Shown piece after piece: positions 1-7,946 of a DNA stretch of 64,000 nucleotides. The notes below the pieces were generated by a model, which was not told the origin of the DNA, searched no databases, and saw nothing but the letters and a program-made list of their open reading frames with translations. Made by a program: the position numbers and the translations under genes. How positions within the stretch are numbered: position 1 is the first letter of the stretch; every line of letters begins with the position of its first letter. Source of the stretch: Falseniella ignava CCUG 37419 (GTDB taxonomy: Bacteria > Bacillota > Bacilli > Lactobacillales > Aerococcaceae); contig NZ_JH932301.1 of NCBI RefSeq assembly GCF_000301055.1, positions 599,979 through 663,978 of the forward strand, written 5' to 3'.

Positions 1-950
1 AAATTGATCCAACTATTCCAGAAAAAACTGAAGTAGAGGACAAAGATAACTTAACTGACGATGAGAAGAAAGAAGTTAAGGACAAGATTGAAGAAGCAAA
101 CAAGGATAAATTCCCAGAAGGAACAGAAGTAGAAGTTGATGATAAGGGTAATGCAACAATCACATATCCAGACGACTCAACAGATACAATTCCATCTGAA
201 GATCTTGTAAAAGAAAAAGAAAAAGAAGACAAGACGATTGCTGATCAAATTGATCCAACCATCCCAGAAAAAACTGGCGTGAAAGATTCTGATAACTTAA
301 CTGACAAAGAAAAAGAAGAAGTTAAGGATAAGATTACTGAAGCTAACAAGGACAAGTTCCCAGAAGGCACTGATGTATCAGTAGATGACAAAGGTAATGC
401 AACAATTACTTACCCAGATGGATCAAAAGATACAATCCCAGCTGAAGATCTTGTATTCGAATACGCACATGGTGAGCCAGAAATCACTGACAAACCAGAA
501 CTTAAGATTGCGGATATTATCGATCCAATCATCCCTGATAAGACAGAAGTTGGTCGTCCAGGTCTAACGCAAAGCGAGAGAAACGAAGTTGAGCGTAAGA
601 TTATCGACGCTAACAAAGATAACTTCCCAGAAGGAACGAAAGTCGTTGTCGATGAGTCTGGTAATGCAACAATTATCTACCCAGACGGATCAATCGATAC
701 GATTCCATGGAACAAACTTGTCTACCATCGTGATGATGAAGGAGCAGCTGAAAGTGATAAACCAGCTGATGAAAGTTCTGATAAAGACTCTAAAGGAACT
801 GAAGAAGCATCATCAACTGCGAAATCATCTTCAGGCTTACTACCTGAAACAGGTGAAACAGCTTCAACAGCAATCTTCGGTGCTGCAGCACTTTCAGTCT
901 TAGCAGGTCTAGGCTTAGTTGCGAAACGCCGCGAAGACGAAGAAGCATAA
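1..950 (+). CDS. LPXTG surface protein with YPDG repeats (5' partial)
   Basis: The reading frame is open from base 3 and its start lies outside the window. It holds three copies of an 82-90 residue module that starts near IDPTIPEKT and ends with GNATITYPDGS..DTIP. Copies begin at about 3, 249 and 519. The YPDG signature is typical of Rib/alpha-like repeats in Gram-positive adhesins. A Ser/Glu/Asp/Lys-rich linker follows, then LPETG (840-854), a hydrophobic stretch and the tail KRREDEEA, which is a complete sortase sorting signal. The protein is therefore expected to be cross-linked to peptidoglycan, possibly by the sortase A at 12790. The ligand is unknown. A GTG inside the second repeat (279) can be mistaken for a start, but the upstream sequence is the same repeat in frame. 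Confidence 0.9.
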   Translation, partial: IDPTIPEKTEVEDKDNLTDDEKKEVKDKIEEANKDKFPEGTEVEVDDKGNATITYPDDSTDTIPSEDLVKEKEKEDKTIADQIDPTIPEKTGVKDSDNLTDKEKEEVKDKITEANKDKFPEGTDVSVDDKGNATITYPDGSKDTIPAEDLVFEYAHGEPEITDKPELKIADIIDPIIPDKTEVGRPGLTQSERNEVERKIIDANKDNFPEGTKVVVDESGNATIIYPDGSIDTIPWNKLVYHRDDEGAAESDKPADESSDKDSKGTEEASSTAKSSSGLLPETGETASTAIFGAAALSVLAGLGLVAKRREDEEA

Positions 951-1008
951 TTATTCATCACAAGATGATCTAGATTGATAGATTCCTAATAACTGGAATC
1001 GAATCGAC

Positions 1009-1037
1009 AAAGACCCAAGCGTTTGCTCGGGTCTTTT
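1009..1037 (+). terminator. Rho-independent terminator after LPXTG gene
   Basis: AAAGACCC pairs with GGGTCTTT, followed by T residues, 60 bp after the stop codon. Confidence 0.8.
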
Positions 1038-1124
1038 GCTTTACAAAAATGATAGTATCTCAAAGGAAATTTTGTTATACTTACGGAGTATAATTTTGAT
1101 TTTTTTAAAAGGAGGAACGAGTCG

Positions 1125-1820
1125 ATGGATATACAATATTTTTTCCGAGTGGCGGAAGATAGTGCGGCACCGGAAGTACCGCTGCCATTCATCATTGGCT
1201 GTATTGCGATGATGTTTTATATTGTGCGTCGATTGGATCGGCCGAAGGTATTTGCTGGATTAGCGATTGCGATGCAAGTGATGATCTTAACGTGGTATCA
1301 GCTTACCGGGAATTTATTGGCAGACGGCTTACCACTCTATCATTGTCGGATTGCAATCTGGGTTTTAAGTATCGGGATTCTGCTAGATAAGCGAACCAAG
1401 CTGATGACTTGGTCAAGTCTGATTGGACTACCATTCTCTCTGATTGTGCTACTCATTCGTGATATGAATGAATACCAGTTTCCTCACATTACCAATATTT
1501 ATTACTTTGCTGGCCACATCTTAATTTTCTTAATGTCCTATCATTACTTAACCGAACAACCGGTGAAGATTTCTAGTCAAGCACTTATCTTCTATACGCT
1601 TGTGATTCACTGTGGGGTTGAGTTAGTGAACTTATTCCTCGGAAGTAATTATAGTTATTTAAGACGACTTCCAATTCTCAGTTATGAGGATATCAATCGG
1701 TATGCCTTTCTCATTGTGACGGTCTGTGTGCTAGCGATGCTCTTCTTAATGCGTTGGGCAGTTCATCTTTATTGGCATTTCGTGAAGATTCCTGAGCCAC
1801 AGCCCACAACCCATGATTAA
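1125..1820 (+). CDS. TIGR02206/YwaF-like integral membrane protein
   Basis: This 231-residue protein has about seven hydrophobic segments. The motif LPLYHCRIA near residues 69-77 resembles the LPLHLC signature of the TIGR02206 (YwaF) family, whose function is unknown. A strong ribosome binding site (AAAGGAGGAAC) precedes the ATG. The gene stands alone between two terminators. The family assignment rests on the motif and the topology. No substrate or partner can be inferred. Confidence 0.7.
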   Translation: MDIQYFFRVAEDSAAPEVPLPFIIGCIAMMFYIVRRLDRPKVFAGLAIAMQVMILTWYQLTGNLLADGLPLYHCRIAIWVLSIGILLDKRTKLMTWSSLIGLPFSLIVLLIRDMNEYQFPHITNIYYFAGHILIFLMSYHYLTEQPVKISSQALIFYTLVIHCGVELVNLFLGSNYSYLRRLPILSYEDINRYAFLIVTVCVLAMLFLMRWAVHLYWHFVKIPEPQPTTHD

Positions 1821-1827
1821 TTGATTT

Positions 1828-1850
1828 AAAAAGCTCGCAAGAGCTTTTTT
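1828..1850 (+). terminator. Rho-independent terminator
   Basis: AAAAAGCTC-GCAA-GAGCTTTTT just after the YwaF-like gene. Confidence 0.85.
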
Positions 1851-1872
1851 ATTATGCGATAGAATAGCACAA

Positions 1873-1906
1873 CAAAAAAGCAAGAAGCCGTAATCGACTT
1901 CTTGCT
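1873..1906 (-). terminator. Terminator of the tRNA transcript
   Basis: AGCAAGAAG (1879-1887) pairs with CTTCTTGCT (1898-1906). On the minus strand it is followed by a run of six T, 8 bp past the tRNA 3' end. Confidence 0.8.
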
Positions 1907-1913
1907 GATGTAA

Positions 1914-1985
1914 TGGTCCTTGTAGGACTTGAACCTACGACCCCTAGCTTGTCGAGCTAGTGCTCTCCCACTGAGCTAAAGAACC
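1914..1985 (-). tRNA. tRNA-Val (anticodon GAC) with C33
   Basis: The minus strand folds into a 72-nt cloverleaf. The acceptor is GGTTCTT/AAGGACC, the D arm GCTC-AGTGGGA-GAGC, the anticodon arm CTAGC-TCGACAA-GCTAG, and the T arm GTAGG-TTCAAGT-CCTAC, with discriminator A. CCA is not encoded. The anticodon at positions 34-36 is GAC (Val). Position 33, nearly always U, reads C here, and the D loop is short. The gene is isolated and has its own terminator. Confidence 0.85.
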
Positions 1986-2062
1986 AGTAACATCTTCTAT
2001 TAGACCATAAATTCTAATAAAAAGCAAATCATTTAGACTGTTTTGAATTATTTTGGCAAAGA

Positions 2063-2095
2063 AATAACCTCAACCTAATGTAGGTTGAGGTTATT
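2063..2095 (-). terminator. Hairpin terminator after nrd operon
   Basis: A 15-bp perfect stem (AATAACCTCAACCTA) with a 3-nt loop lies 15 bp past the stop of nrdA on the minus strand. The T-run is short (ATTTCTTT). Confidence 0.7.
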
Positions 2096-2110
2096 GTTGT
2101 TAGTGTTCGA

Positions 2111-3814
2111 TTAAGCTTCACAAGCTAAGCAGACGCTTGAACGGTAGAAGGCTTGCGCCGCAGAAGTTGAGTGTTGGTAGTAAAGGGATTTAATGCCGCT
2201 TTCCCAAGCGTAGAGATACAATTGATTCATCTCTTTAGCCGTTGTCGTCGCTGGGTTGATCATAATGTTCAAGGATTGAGACTGATCAATATAACGTTGA
2301 CGTACCGCAGCTTGGTTAATGATTTCATATTGATTGATTTCTGCAAAAGTCTTGAAGACATTCTTCTCATGGTCACTTAAGAAGTCTAAGTGAAGTACTG
2401 AACCGTCATGATTCTTAATTGATTCCCACACATCAGGCGTGTTGCGACCTTTTTCTTCCAGTAACTCGACTAAGTAGCGGTTACGGATGGTTGTCTTAAT
2501 CTTACTCATATCTTTTACGTAATAATTACTGAAGAGTGGCTCGATCGATTGTGAGACTTGTCCGATAATAAAGGCAGACGAAGTTGTCGGTGCAATCGCC
2601 ATGGTGGTTGTATTGCGGCGTCCAGTTCCTTTAAGGATCAGAGGTTCACCGAATAATTCAGCTAACTCACAAGAGGCTTTCTCGGCACGTTCTTGAATCG
2701 TCCGATGAATCTCTTCGTTGAGGTAGCTTGCTTCTTCAGATTCAAAGGCAATGAGATTGGATTGTAGGAGTGAATGCCAACCTAAGACACCCAGACCAAG
2801 GGCGCGGTTCTCAACCGCAAAGTTATAAGCTCGCTCCATAAAGTGGAAGGCTTCGCGATATTCGAATTGGTCGGAGTCACGTAACTTTTCTAACTTCTCG
2901 ATAAATTCGCTCATTACTGCATCTAAGAAGTAGATCATCGTTTCAACTGCATCAGTGTCTTTCCACTCGTTGTAGTGAAGCACGTTCATTGATGACAAGT
3001 TACATACGAAAGACCAATGGTCGTTATCCGGTAACATAATCTCGCTACATAAGTTCGAGTGGGTGATTGGGTAATCATGGTACCACTCGGGTTTATTATT
3101 ATTGATAGTATCCGTGAAAAGGATATATGGGTAACCCATTTCGACACGACGTTGGATGACTTTAGCCCAAGTAGCGCGTTTCTCACGGTCGCCTTGAATC
3201 ATTTCGCGCATCCAGTCATCTGGGACAGTAACAGCGTGGTTCAAGTCTTGAATATCGTTTCCTTCGACTCCAATCTCTAGGAATTCATCGATATCAGGGT
3301 GATCAATCGGTAAGTATGGAGCGAAACGTCCTCGGCGGCTCGAACCTTGGCTCACTGTATCTGTCATTTGCTCGAAGAGTTTCATAAAGTGAACGGCACC
3401 GCTTGAATAGCCGTTATTCGTAATGGCAGCGCCGCGTGGGCGTAGGTGACCGAAGAATCCTGAGGTCCCGCCGCCGTATTTCGACATCATGCCAATCTCT
3501 GCCGCTGTATATAAGATGGATGCCATATTATCGTCTGGTGTAGATCCAAAGCATGAGATTGGGAAGCCGCGGTTTGAGCCAAAGTTGGTCCAGACAGGGG
3601 TAGAGAGAGAATAATAGCCGCGGCCTAAGTAAGTATAGAACTTATCACTAAACCCATCGATGCCTAAGATTTCTTCGGCTCGGTCGGCAATTTCTCTCAA
3701 GCGACTGTGAGCGTCTTGTCCTTCTCTTAAGTAGCCACGCTCTAGGAACGTCTGGCTATCTTCTGTCAGCCAATAGAATGGCTCATATTCACGATTCTTT
3801 AATTGTGCGGTCAT
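2111..3814 (-). CDS. nrdA: Class I ribonucleotide reductase, catalytic (alpha) subunit
   Basis: This subunit reduces ribonucleotides to deoxyribonucleotides. Its 567 residues are short for NrdA because the N-terminal ATP-cone is missing. The cone is in the partner subunit encoded just upstream. Visible active-site signatures are ISCFGS (first redox Cys), SNLCSEI (Asn, thiyl-radical Cys and Glu), FVCNLSSMN (second redox Cys), the SLYYQ tyrosine pair of the radical path, and a C-terminal CLACEA tail for the swinging dithiol. AAAGGAG precedes the ATG, 44 bp after the nrdB stop, so the two genes form an operon. The sequence fits the NrdAi subclass known from Facklamia ignava. No nrdI or separate nrdH lies nearby. 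Confidence 0.93.
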   Translation of the reverse strand: MTAQLKNREYEPFYWLTEDSQTFLERGYLREGQDAHSRLREIADRAEEILGIDGFSDKFYTYLGRGYYSLSTPVWTNFGSNRGFPISCFGSTPDDNMASILYTAAEIGMMSKYGGGTSGFFGHLRPRGAAITNNGYSSGAVHFMKLFEQMTDTVSQGSSRRGRFAPYLPIDHPDIDEFLEIGVEGNDIQDLNHAVTVPDDWMREMIQGDREKRATWAKVIQRRVEMGYPYILFTDTINNNKPEWYHDYPITHSNLCSEIMLPDNDHWSFVCNLSSMNVLHYNEWKDTDAVETMIYFLDAVMSEFIEKLEKLRDSDQFEYREAFHFMERAYNFAVENRALGLGVLGWHSLLQSNLIAFESEEASYLNEEIHRTIQERAEKASCELAELFGEPLILKGTGRRNTTTMAIAPTTSSAFIIGQVSQSIEPLFSNYYVKDMSKIKTTIRNRYLVELLEEKGRNTPDVWESIKNHDGSVLHLDFLSDHEKNVFKTFAEINQYEIINQAAVRQRYIDQSQSLNIMINPATTTAKEMNQLYLYAWESGIKSLYYQHSTSAAQAFYRSSVCLACEA

Positions 3815-3858
3815 GTTTAAAAACTCCTTTAATCTATAATCATCATCGACAGCTCGAA

Positions 3859-5349
3859 TTAGAATAGGTCGTCGGCTGTCATCGACTGTGAACGTTTCGT
3901 GTAGTTCACAGAACGTTTGGCGAAGAAGTCAACGTGTTTCGTTGAGACAATCTCTTCGTCAAACCATAAGGTTTTTTCAACTTCAGCTAAATCGGTCTCG
4001 AAGATGCGTTCAAGTCCGATTGCTTCGAGTGAGTTGTTCAGGCGATTCTTAATAAATTCAAGAACAGTCTGTGTCGGCATAAAGTCGATTTCGCCATCTT
4101 CATAGATCCAATCTAAGACATCTTTCTCAGATTCGTAGGCTTGTTTAACAAGCGTGTAGATTTCTTCTTTTAATTCATCATCGAACCAATCAGGATTTTC
4201 AGCTTTAATGGTATTAATTAAGTCAATACCGAATTCTCCGTGGAGCTGTTCTTCTTTAGAAGTGGCTTCGATAACGTTGGAAATTCCACTGAATAAGTTT
4301 TTTTGTTTATTGAACGCCATAATAATTAAGAATTGACTGAACAGTGAGATGTGTTCAATAAAGGCAGAGAATAATAAGATTGAGATCGTATAGTCACGGT
4401 TTGAACCAGTTTGCGAATACTTAATATGTGAGTTCAAGTAATCTACCCGTTGGTTCAATGCTGGAATTTGTTCGATTTCTTCGAAAATTTCGTTCAGTCC
4501 GAGTAATTCCAATAAATGTGAGTAGGCGTCTGAGTGACGAACTTCTGACTCGGCAAAAGTCATCCCAACGTTAGCCAGTTCTGGCTTTGGTAAACGGTCA
4601 TATAATTTCGCCCAGAACGTCTTCACGCTAACTTCTACTTGCGAGATGGCGAGCATCGCATTACGAATGGCAGTTCTTTCGTGGGGTTCCACGTTGATTT
4701 TGTAGTCTTGAATATCGGACGTGTAGTTATACTCTGTATGTAGCCAGTATGAATGTTGGATGGCTTCTTTATATGATTCTAACTCAGGATATTCGTAAGG
4801 TTTCAAGTTCTTACGTGGCTTGAATATATCACGTTGACGCGCTTTAGTCTGTTCCGCACGGTAAAGGATGTAAGCTTTGGCCGTTCTTGGGAAGCTTTGT
4901 AACATCAGTTCGGTCTCAACTAAGTCTTGGATTTCCTCAACGTGAATCGGATCGATATCGATTTTTTCGACGACTTTTTGCGTTACGGTATTGATTTCCA
5001 TATCGTTTAATTCATGTGTTTCATTATTAGCTTTTTGGATGGCAATCTCAATCTTCGTTGGGTCAAAATCAACACGGTCGCCGTTACGTTTGGTAACGTG
5101 TTGCGGGATTTTGCTGGTGCCATGAATGTAATGTAATAAGTTTGAATAAAGAGGCTCATGTGGACGATGGACCCCATCAATAAAGACTTGAGGTACCGTC
5201 TTTAATCCAAGTGAGTGGAGATATTCGCGTGCTTCAGGGTGCACTTCAATATCGATTTCTTCATAGTCGATATTATTTTTATCCATCCAATCTTTAAGAC
5301 GAGTACACCATGGGCAGACTTTTTTACTATAAACTTGTACTTGAGTCAT
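3859..5349 (-). CDS. nrdB: Glutaredoxin/ATP-cone/NrdB fusion, class Id RNR radical subunit
   Basis: Three domains lie in one 496-residue chain. Residues 1-80 are a glutaredoxin with the CPWC redox site (12-15). Residues 84-175 are an ATP-cone (TKRNGDRVDFDPTKI onward), the dATP/ATP activity sensor normally found on the alpha subunit. Residues 190-496 are the radical-generating ferritin-like domain. Likely metal ligands are E239, E269, H272, E332, E367 and H370. A Tyr (Y276) sits four residues after H272. Published work on the Facklamia ignava homologue assigns it to class Id with a Mn2 cofactor and shows that the fused glutaredoxin reduces the enzyme. Class Id here follows from the shared architecture and was not measured. 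AAAGGAG precedes the ATG, and nrdA follows. Confidence 0.93.
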   Translation of the reverse strand: MTQVQVYSKKVCPWCTRLKDWMDKNNIDYEEIDIEVHPEAREYLHSLGLKTVPQVFIDGVHRPHEPLYSNLLHYIHGTSKIPQHVTKRNGDRVDFDPTKIEIAIQKANNETHELNDMEINTVTQKVVEKIDIDPIHVEEIQDLVETELMLQSFPRTAKAYILYRAEQTKARQRDIFKPRKNLKPYEYPELESYKEAIQHSYWLHTEYNYTSDIQDYKINVEPHERTAIRNAMLAISQVEVSVKTFWAKLYDRLPKPELANVGMTFAESEVRHSDAYSHLLELLGLNEIFEEIEQIPALNQRVDYLNSHIKYSQTGSNRDYTISILLFSAFIEHISLFSQFLIIMAFNKQKNLFSGISNVIEATSKEEQLHGEFGIDLINTIKAENPDWFDDELKEEIYTLVKQAYESEKDVLDWIYEDGEIDFMPTQTVLEFIKNRLNNSLEAIGLERIFETDLAEVEKTLWFDEEIVSTKHVDFFAKRSVNYTKRSQSMTADDLF

Positions 5350-5384
5350 TTCGAACGCTCCTTTATGAATGATTTGATTTTGTA

Positions 5385-5488
5385 GTGTCGCTACTATAGT
5401 AATGTATCACAAATGGGGCGGTCTCTCTAGAGATACGCCTCTCGACTTTGATAAATTAAGCGACACAAAGTCAACCTATATTATACCA
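5385..5488 (-). promoter_or_regulatory. Leader and putative promoter of the nrd operon
   Basis: On the minus strand ATGGTATAAT (5480-5489) is an extended -10, which would give a leader of about 120 nt before nrdB. The leader contains nested complementary blocks: 5385-5392 with 5459-5466 (8 bp), 5405-5409 with 5449-5453 (5 bp), 5415-5420 with 5436-5441, and 5422-5425 with 5430-5433. Together they form one elongated imperfect hairpin. It could be a structured RNA leader or a DNA operator. No convincing NrdR box pair was found. Confidence 0.4.
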
Positions 5489-5537
5489 TATTTTGTGATT
5501 TTGAGTTTGAAAAACACATAATATAAATCTGCACAAC

Positions 5538-5547
5538 GTGGTATACT
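5538..5547 (+). promoter_or_regulatory. Extended -10 promoter of the DUF6930-like gene
   Basis: TGGTATACT is an extended -10 element 22 bp before the start codon. No clear -35 is seen. Confidence 0.45.
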
Positions 5548-5569
5548 AGAAGGGCAAAGGAGTGAGAAT

Positions 5570-6742
5570 ATGATTGAAGATAAATTACTAACGATTAGCT
5601 ACAAATTCCGACAGAGTAAACTATGGGAGTACTGGCAACCAGGACAAGTTTTTGTATTAGATTTGCCAGAGGGAGACTCTGCGGTCGTTCGTCTAGATGT
5701 GTTGATGAGTGATGATTATCGAGTGTTGATTTTTAAAGATATGGAAGCTTACCAAGCGTATTTGTTAGGTGAAGTGGCAGATGATGAGGCCAAGTCATTT
5801 CAATTTTTGGAGGTGGCTTTAGCGAACGATTATGTCGCTTTAACCTTCCAAAATAAAAGCGAATTGATGGCGGAAGAAGTGAGTCGCGTCCAGGAATATA
5901 AGCGCGAGCATGAACTGGTGCTCGGTGGGGCCCACTCATTTCCAAGGTGGCGACATTACGCGCCGTACCGCGAGCCGTGGAGTTTAGATGAAGCGGTGGA
6001 TCAAGCTTGGCTGGTGGCTGTGATGGAAGCATTGCTTAAGGTGTCTGCATTGTTACAGAAGGCAGAGTCACTGGATTGGACAGAGCGACCTGCTCGGTCG
6101 GACCGTCTGGATTTTAAGACGATGACGAAGACGTTGGAAAATGCGGCGCCAGCTTTGCACGATATTTTACTCGGTGAGGTGTTGGCAGATGATGAAGCGG
6201 CGCAGGACTTGCGCAGTCGGATGGCAATCCGTGCCGGGTGGCAGTCGGGTGAAGGTGACTACGATATTTCGGTGATGTTGTTGGAAGAAACAGCGGAGAT
6301 TGAAGAGAGTGGGTTGGCTGATTATGAAGATGCTGAAGCTCTGGAGCTGGAAATTGATCATGAGCGACTGCGAGCGTTGCGTGAGTGTCAAACTACCGTG
6401 CGTTTGGAGTGCGATGTGATCGTCCTACCACTTCTTGTTAAAGGGGCGGAAGATGCACCGGGTTACTACCCTTGGATGGTGGTCGCTGCAGATCAGCGGA
6501 GCGGTAACACTTTCGCAACAAGTCTGGTGGATTCGATGGAATCCGCTTTGGCTGCTTTTATTGATAAGTGCCAAGAGGAAGACTTGCGTCCGCTGAACTT
6601 GGTTGTGTGCAATCGTCGTGCGCAGTATGTGTTGCAACCATTGGCAGACGAGTTAAACATCTCAAACAAGATCAAAGCAACTCCGCTGCTCGATACGTTT
6701 GAACAGAGCTTATACGAGGAAATGGTATTGAACGAGAAATAA
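5570..6742 (+). CDS. DUF7309/DUF6930-like protein
   Basis: This 390-residue soluble protein has no signal peptide or membrane segment. The middle part, with RWRHYAPYREPW near residues 122-133 followed by a helical stretch, resembles DUF7309. The C-terminal half has beta-rich segments and ends with PLLDTFEQSLYEEM, as in DUF6930 proteins. The function of this family is unknown. The family call is from memory of the pattern and is tentative. GGAG lies before the ATG. The gene is divergent from the RNR operon and is closed by its own terminator, so it appears monocistronic. Confidence 0.6.
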   Translation: MIEDKLLTISYKFRQSKLWEYWQPGQVFVLDLPEGDSAVVRLDVLMSDDYRVLIFKDMEAYQAYLLGEVADDEAKSFQFLEVALANDYVALTFQNKSELMAEEVSRVQEYKREHELVLGGAHSFPRWRHYAPYREPWSLDEAVDQAWLVAVMEALLKVSALLQKAESLDWTERPARSDRLDFKTMTKTLENAAPALHDILLGEVLADDEAAQDLRSRMAIRAGWQSGEGDYDISVMLLEETAEIEESGLADYEDAEALELEIDHERLRALRECQTTVRLECDVIVLPLLVKGAEDAPGYYPWMVVAADQRSGNTFATSLVDSMESALAAFIDKCQEEDLRPLNLVVCNRRAQYVLQPLADELNISNKIKATPLLDTFEQSLYEEMVLNEK

Positions 6743-6762
6743 TCGTTATGATAGATAGTGAG

Positions 6763-6787
6763 AGGCAGGCTTCGGCTTGCCTTTTTT
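6763..6787 (+). terminator. Rho-independent terminator
   Basis: AGGCAGGC-TTCG-GCTTGCCT with a T6 run follows the DUF6930-like gene. Confidence 0.9.
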
Positions 6788-6809
6788 GATTTGGGGGCAG
6801 GTTGGTCTG

Positions 6810-7430
6810 CTAGATTGAGTAGCTGAGGGGGAACTGTGTGGTGGGGAACTTCATCATAGTGAGGTTGAGGTGAAGTTGTTTGGTGCGGAACTCCATCTGG
6901 GTGATGCCGAGTTGGAGTTGTTGGATGCAGAACTCCAGCTGAGATGTGGTGAATTGGAGTTGTTGAGTGCGGAACTCTATTTGCGGTGTGTTGAGTTGGA
7001 GTTGTTGAGTGCGGAACTCCATCTGCAGTGTGTTGAGTTGGAGTTGTTGGGTGCAGAACGCCATCTGAGGTGTGTTGAGTTGGAGTTGTTGGGTTCGGAA
7101 CTCCATCTCGGGTCGGTTGAGTTGGAGTTGTTGAGTGCGGAACTCCGTCTCGGGTCGGTTGAGTTGGAGTTGTTGAGTGCGGAACTCCGTCTGAGATGTG
7201 GTGAGTTGGAGTTGTTGAGTGCGGAACTCCATCTGAGGTGTGTTGAGTTGGAGTTGTTGAGTGCGGAACTCCGTCTCGGGTCGGTTGAGTTGGAGTTGTT
7301 GAGTGCGGAACTCCGTCTGAGATGTGGTGAGTTGGAGTTGTTGAGTGCGGAACTCCATCTGAGGTGTGTTGAGTTGGAGTTGTTGAGTGCGGAACTCCAT
7401 CTGCGTCGGATTGAGGTGAAGTTGTTTTAG
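6810..7430 (+). repeat. Family 1 tandem hairpin array, 42-bp unit (copy 1)
   Basis: About 14 tandem units of 42 bp, degenerating toward 6810. Each unit carries GGAGTT and AACTCC about 11 nt apart, so every unit can form a 6-bp hairpin. Units differ at a few bases, and a three-unit (126 bp) higher-order period is visible between about 7100 and 7390. Because 42 is a multiple of three, both strands stay open: the minus strand reads MEFRTQQLQLNTPQ-type repeats and the plus strand ELELLSAELHLRCV-type repeats. Neither has a convincing ribosome binding site. The array lies between convergent genes. The same family recurs at 13.6-14.8 kb. Confidence 0.9.
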
Positions 7431-7432
7431 AT

Positions 7433-7596
7433 TTTGCTCATCTGAGTCTGTTGAGTTGAACAAAGTAACTAAGTTTGCTCATCTGAGTCTGTTGAGTTGG
7501 ACAAAGTAACTAAGTTTGTTCATCTGAGCCTGTTGAGTTGGACAAAGTAACGGGATTTGTTCAACTGAGGCTGTTGAGCTGAACAAACCAGCGAAG
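7433..7596 (+). repeat. Family 2 tandem hairpin repeats, 41-bp unit
   Basis: Four units start at 7433, 7474, 7515 and 7556, exactly 41 bp apart. Each contains TTGCTCA or TTGTTCA and TTGAGTTGGACAAAG-like blocks. In the last unit TTGTTCA pairs with TGAACAA. They directly abut family 1 upstream and family 3 downstream. The same family recurs inverted at 14802-14900. Confidence 0.85.
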
Positions 7597-7842
7597 TCCG
7601 TTTTTCTGTTTGTGGGAACTCATAAACAGAAACTCCGTCCGTTTTTCTGTTTGTGGGAACTCATAAACAGAAACTCCGTCCGTTTTTCTGTTTGTGGCGA
7701 CTCATAAACAGAAACTTCGCTTGCTTTTCTGTTAGTGGCGGCTCATAAACAGAAACTTTGCTTGTTTTTCGTGTAATGGAGTCCCATAAACAGAAAGTTC
7801 GCTGAGTTTTCGTTTAATGGAATTTCATAAACAGAAACAACA
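7597..7842 (+). repeat. Family 3 tandem hairpin repeats, 41-bp unit
   Basis: Six units start at 7597, 7638, 7679, 7720, 7761 and 7802, exactly 41 bp apart, and grow more divergent downstream. The first copies hold TTTCTGTTT and AAACAGAAA about 12 nt apart, a 9-bp hairpin. After the array, at 7873-7902, lies a single 11-bp hairpin (GAGTGCTGAGA) without a T-run. Nothing coding is seen between 6743 and 7946. Confidence 0.85.
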
Positions 7843-7916
7843 GGTCGACTGGGCAGGTTGACTGAGAGAGTGGAGTGCTGAGATAAAGGTTTCTCAGCAC
7901 TCTCCAAGGCTGCATC

Positions 7917-7940
7917 AAAAAAAGCTACCGAAGGGCAGCT
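7917..7940 (-). terminator. Terminator of the ECF S-component gene
   Basis: On the minus strand AGCTGCC-CTTC-GGTAGCT is followed by seven T, just past the stop codon. Confidence 0.85.
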
Positions 7941-7946
7941 ACAATC

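Noticed and set aside
5400-5530. NrdR box pair before the RNR operon
   Set aside because: Only weak partial matches (for example ACACATAATATAAAT) were seen, without a second box at helical spacing.
6810-7463. Minus- and plus-strand open frames through the 42-bp array as real proteins (MEFRTQQLQLN and ELELLSAELHL repeats)
   Set aside because: The period is a multiple of three, so every stop-free unit keeps several frames open. There is no ribosome binding site or promoter. In the second array both strands are broken by degenerate units.
7433-7842. CRISPR array
   Set aside because: The units repeat over their whole length. There are no unique spacers of constant length between conserved repeats, and no cas genes are present.
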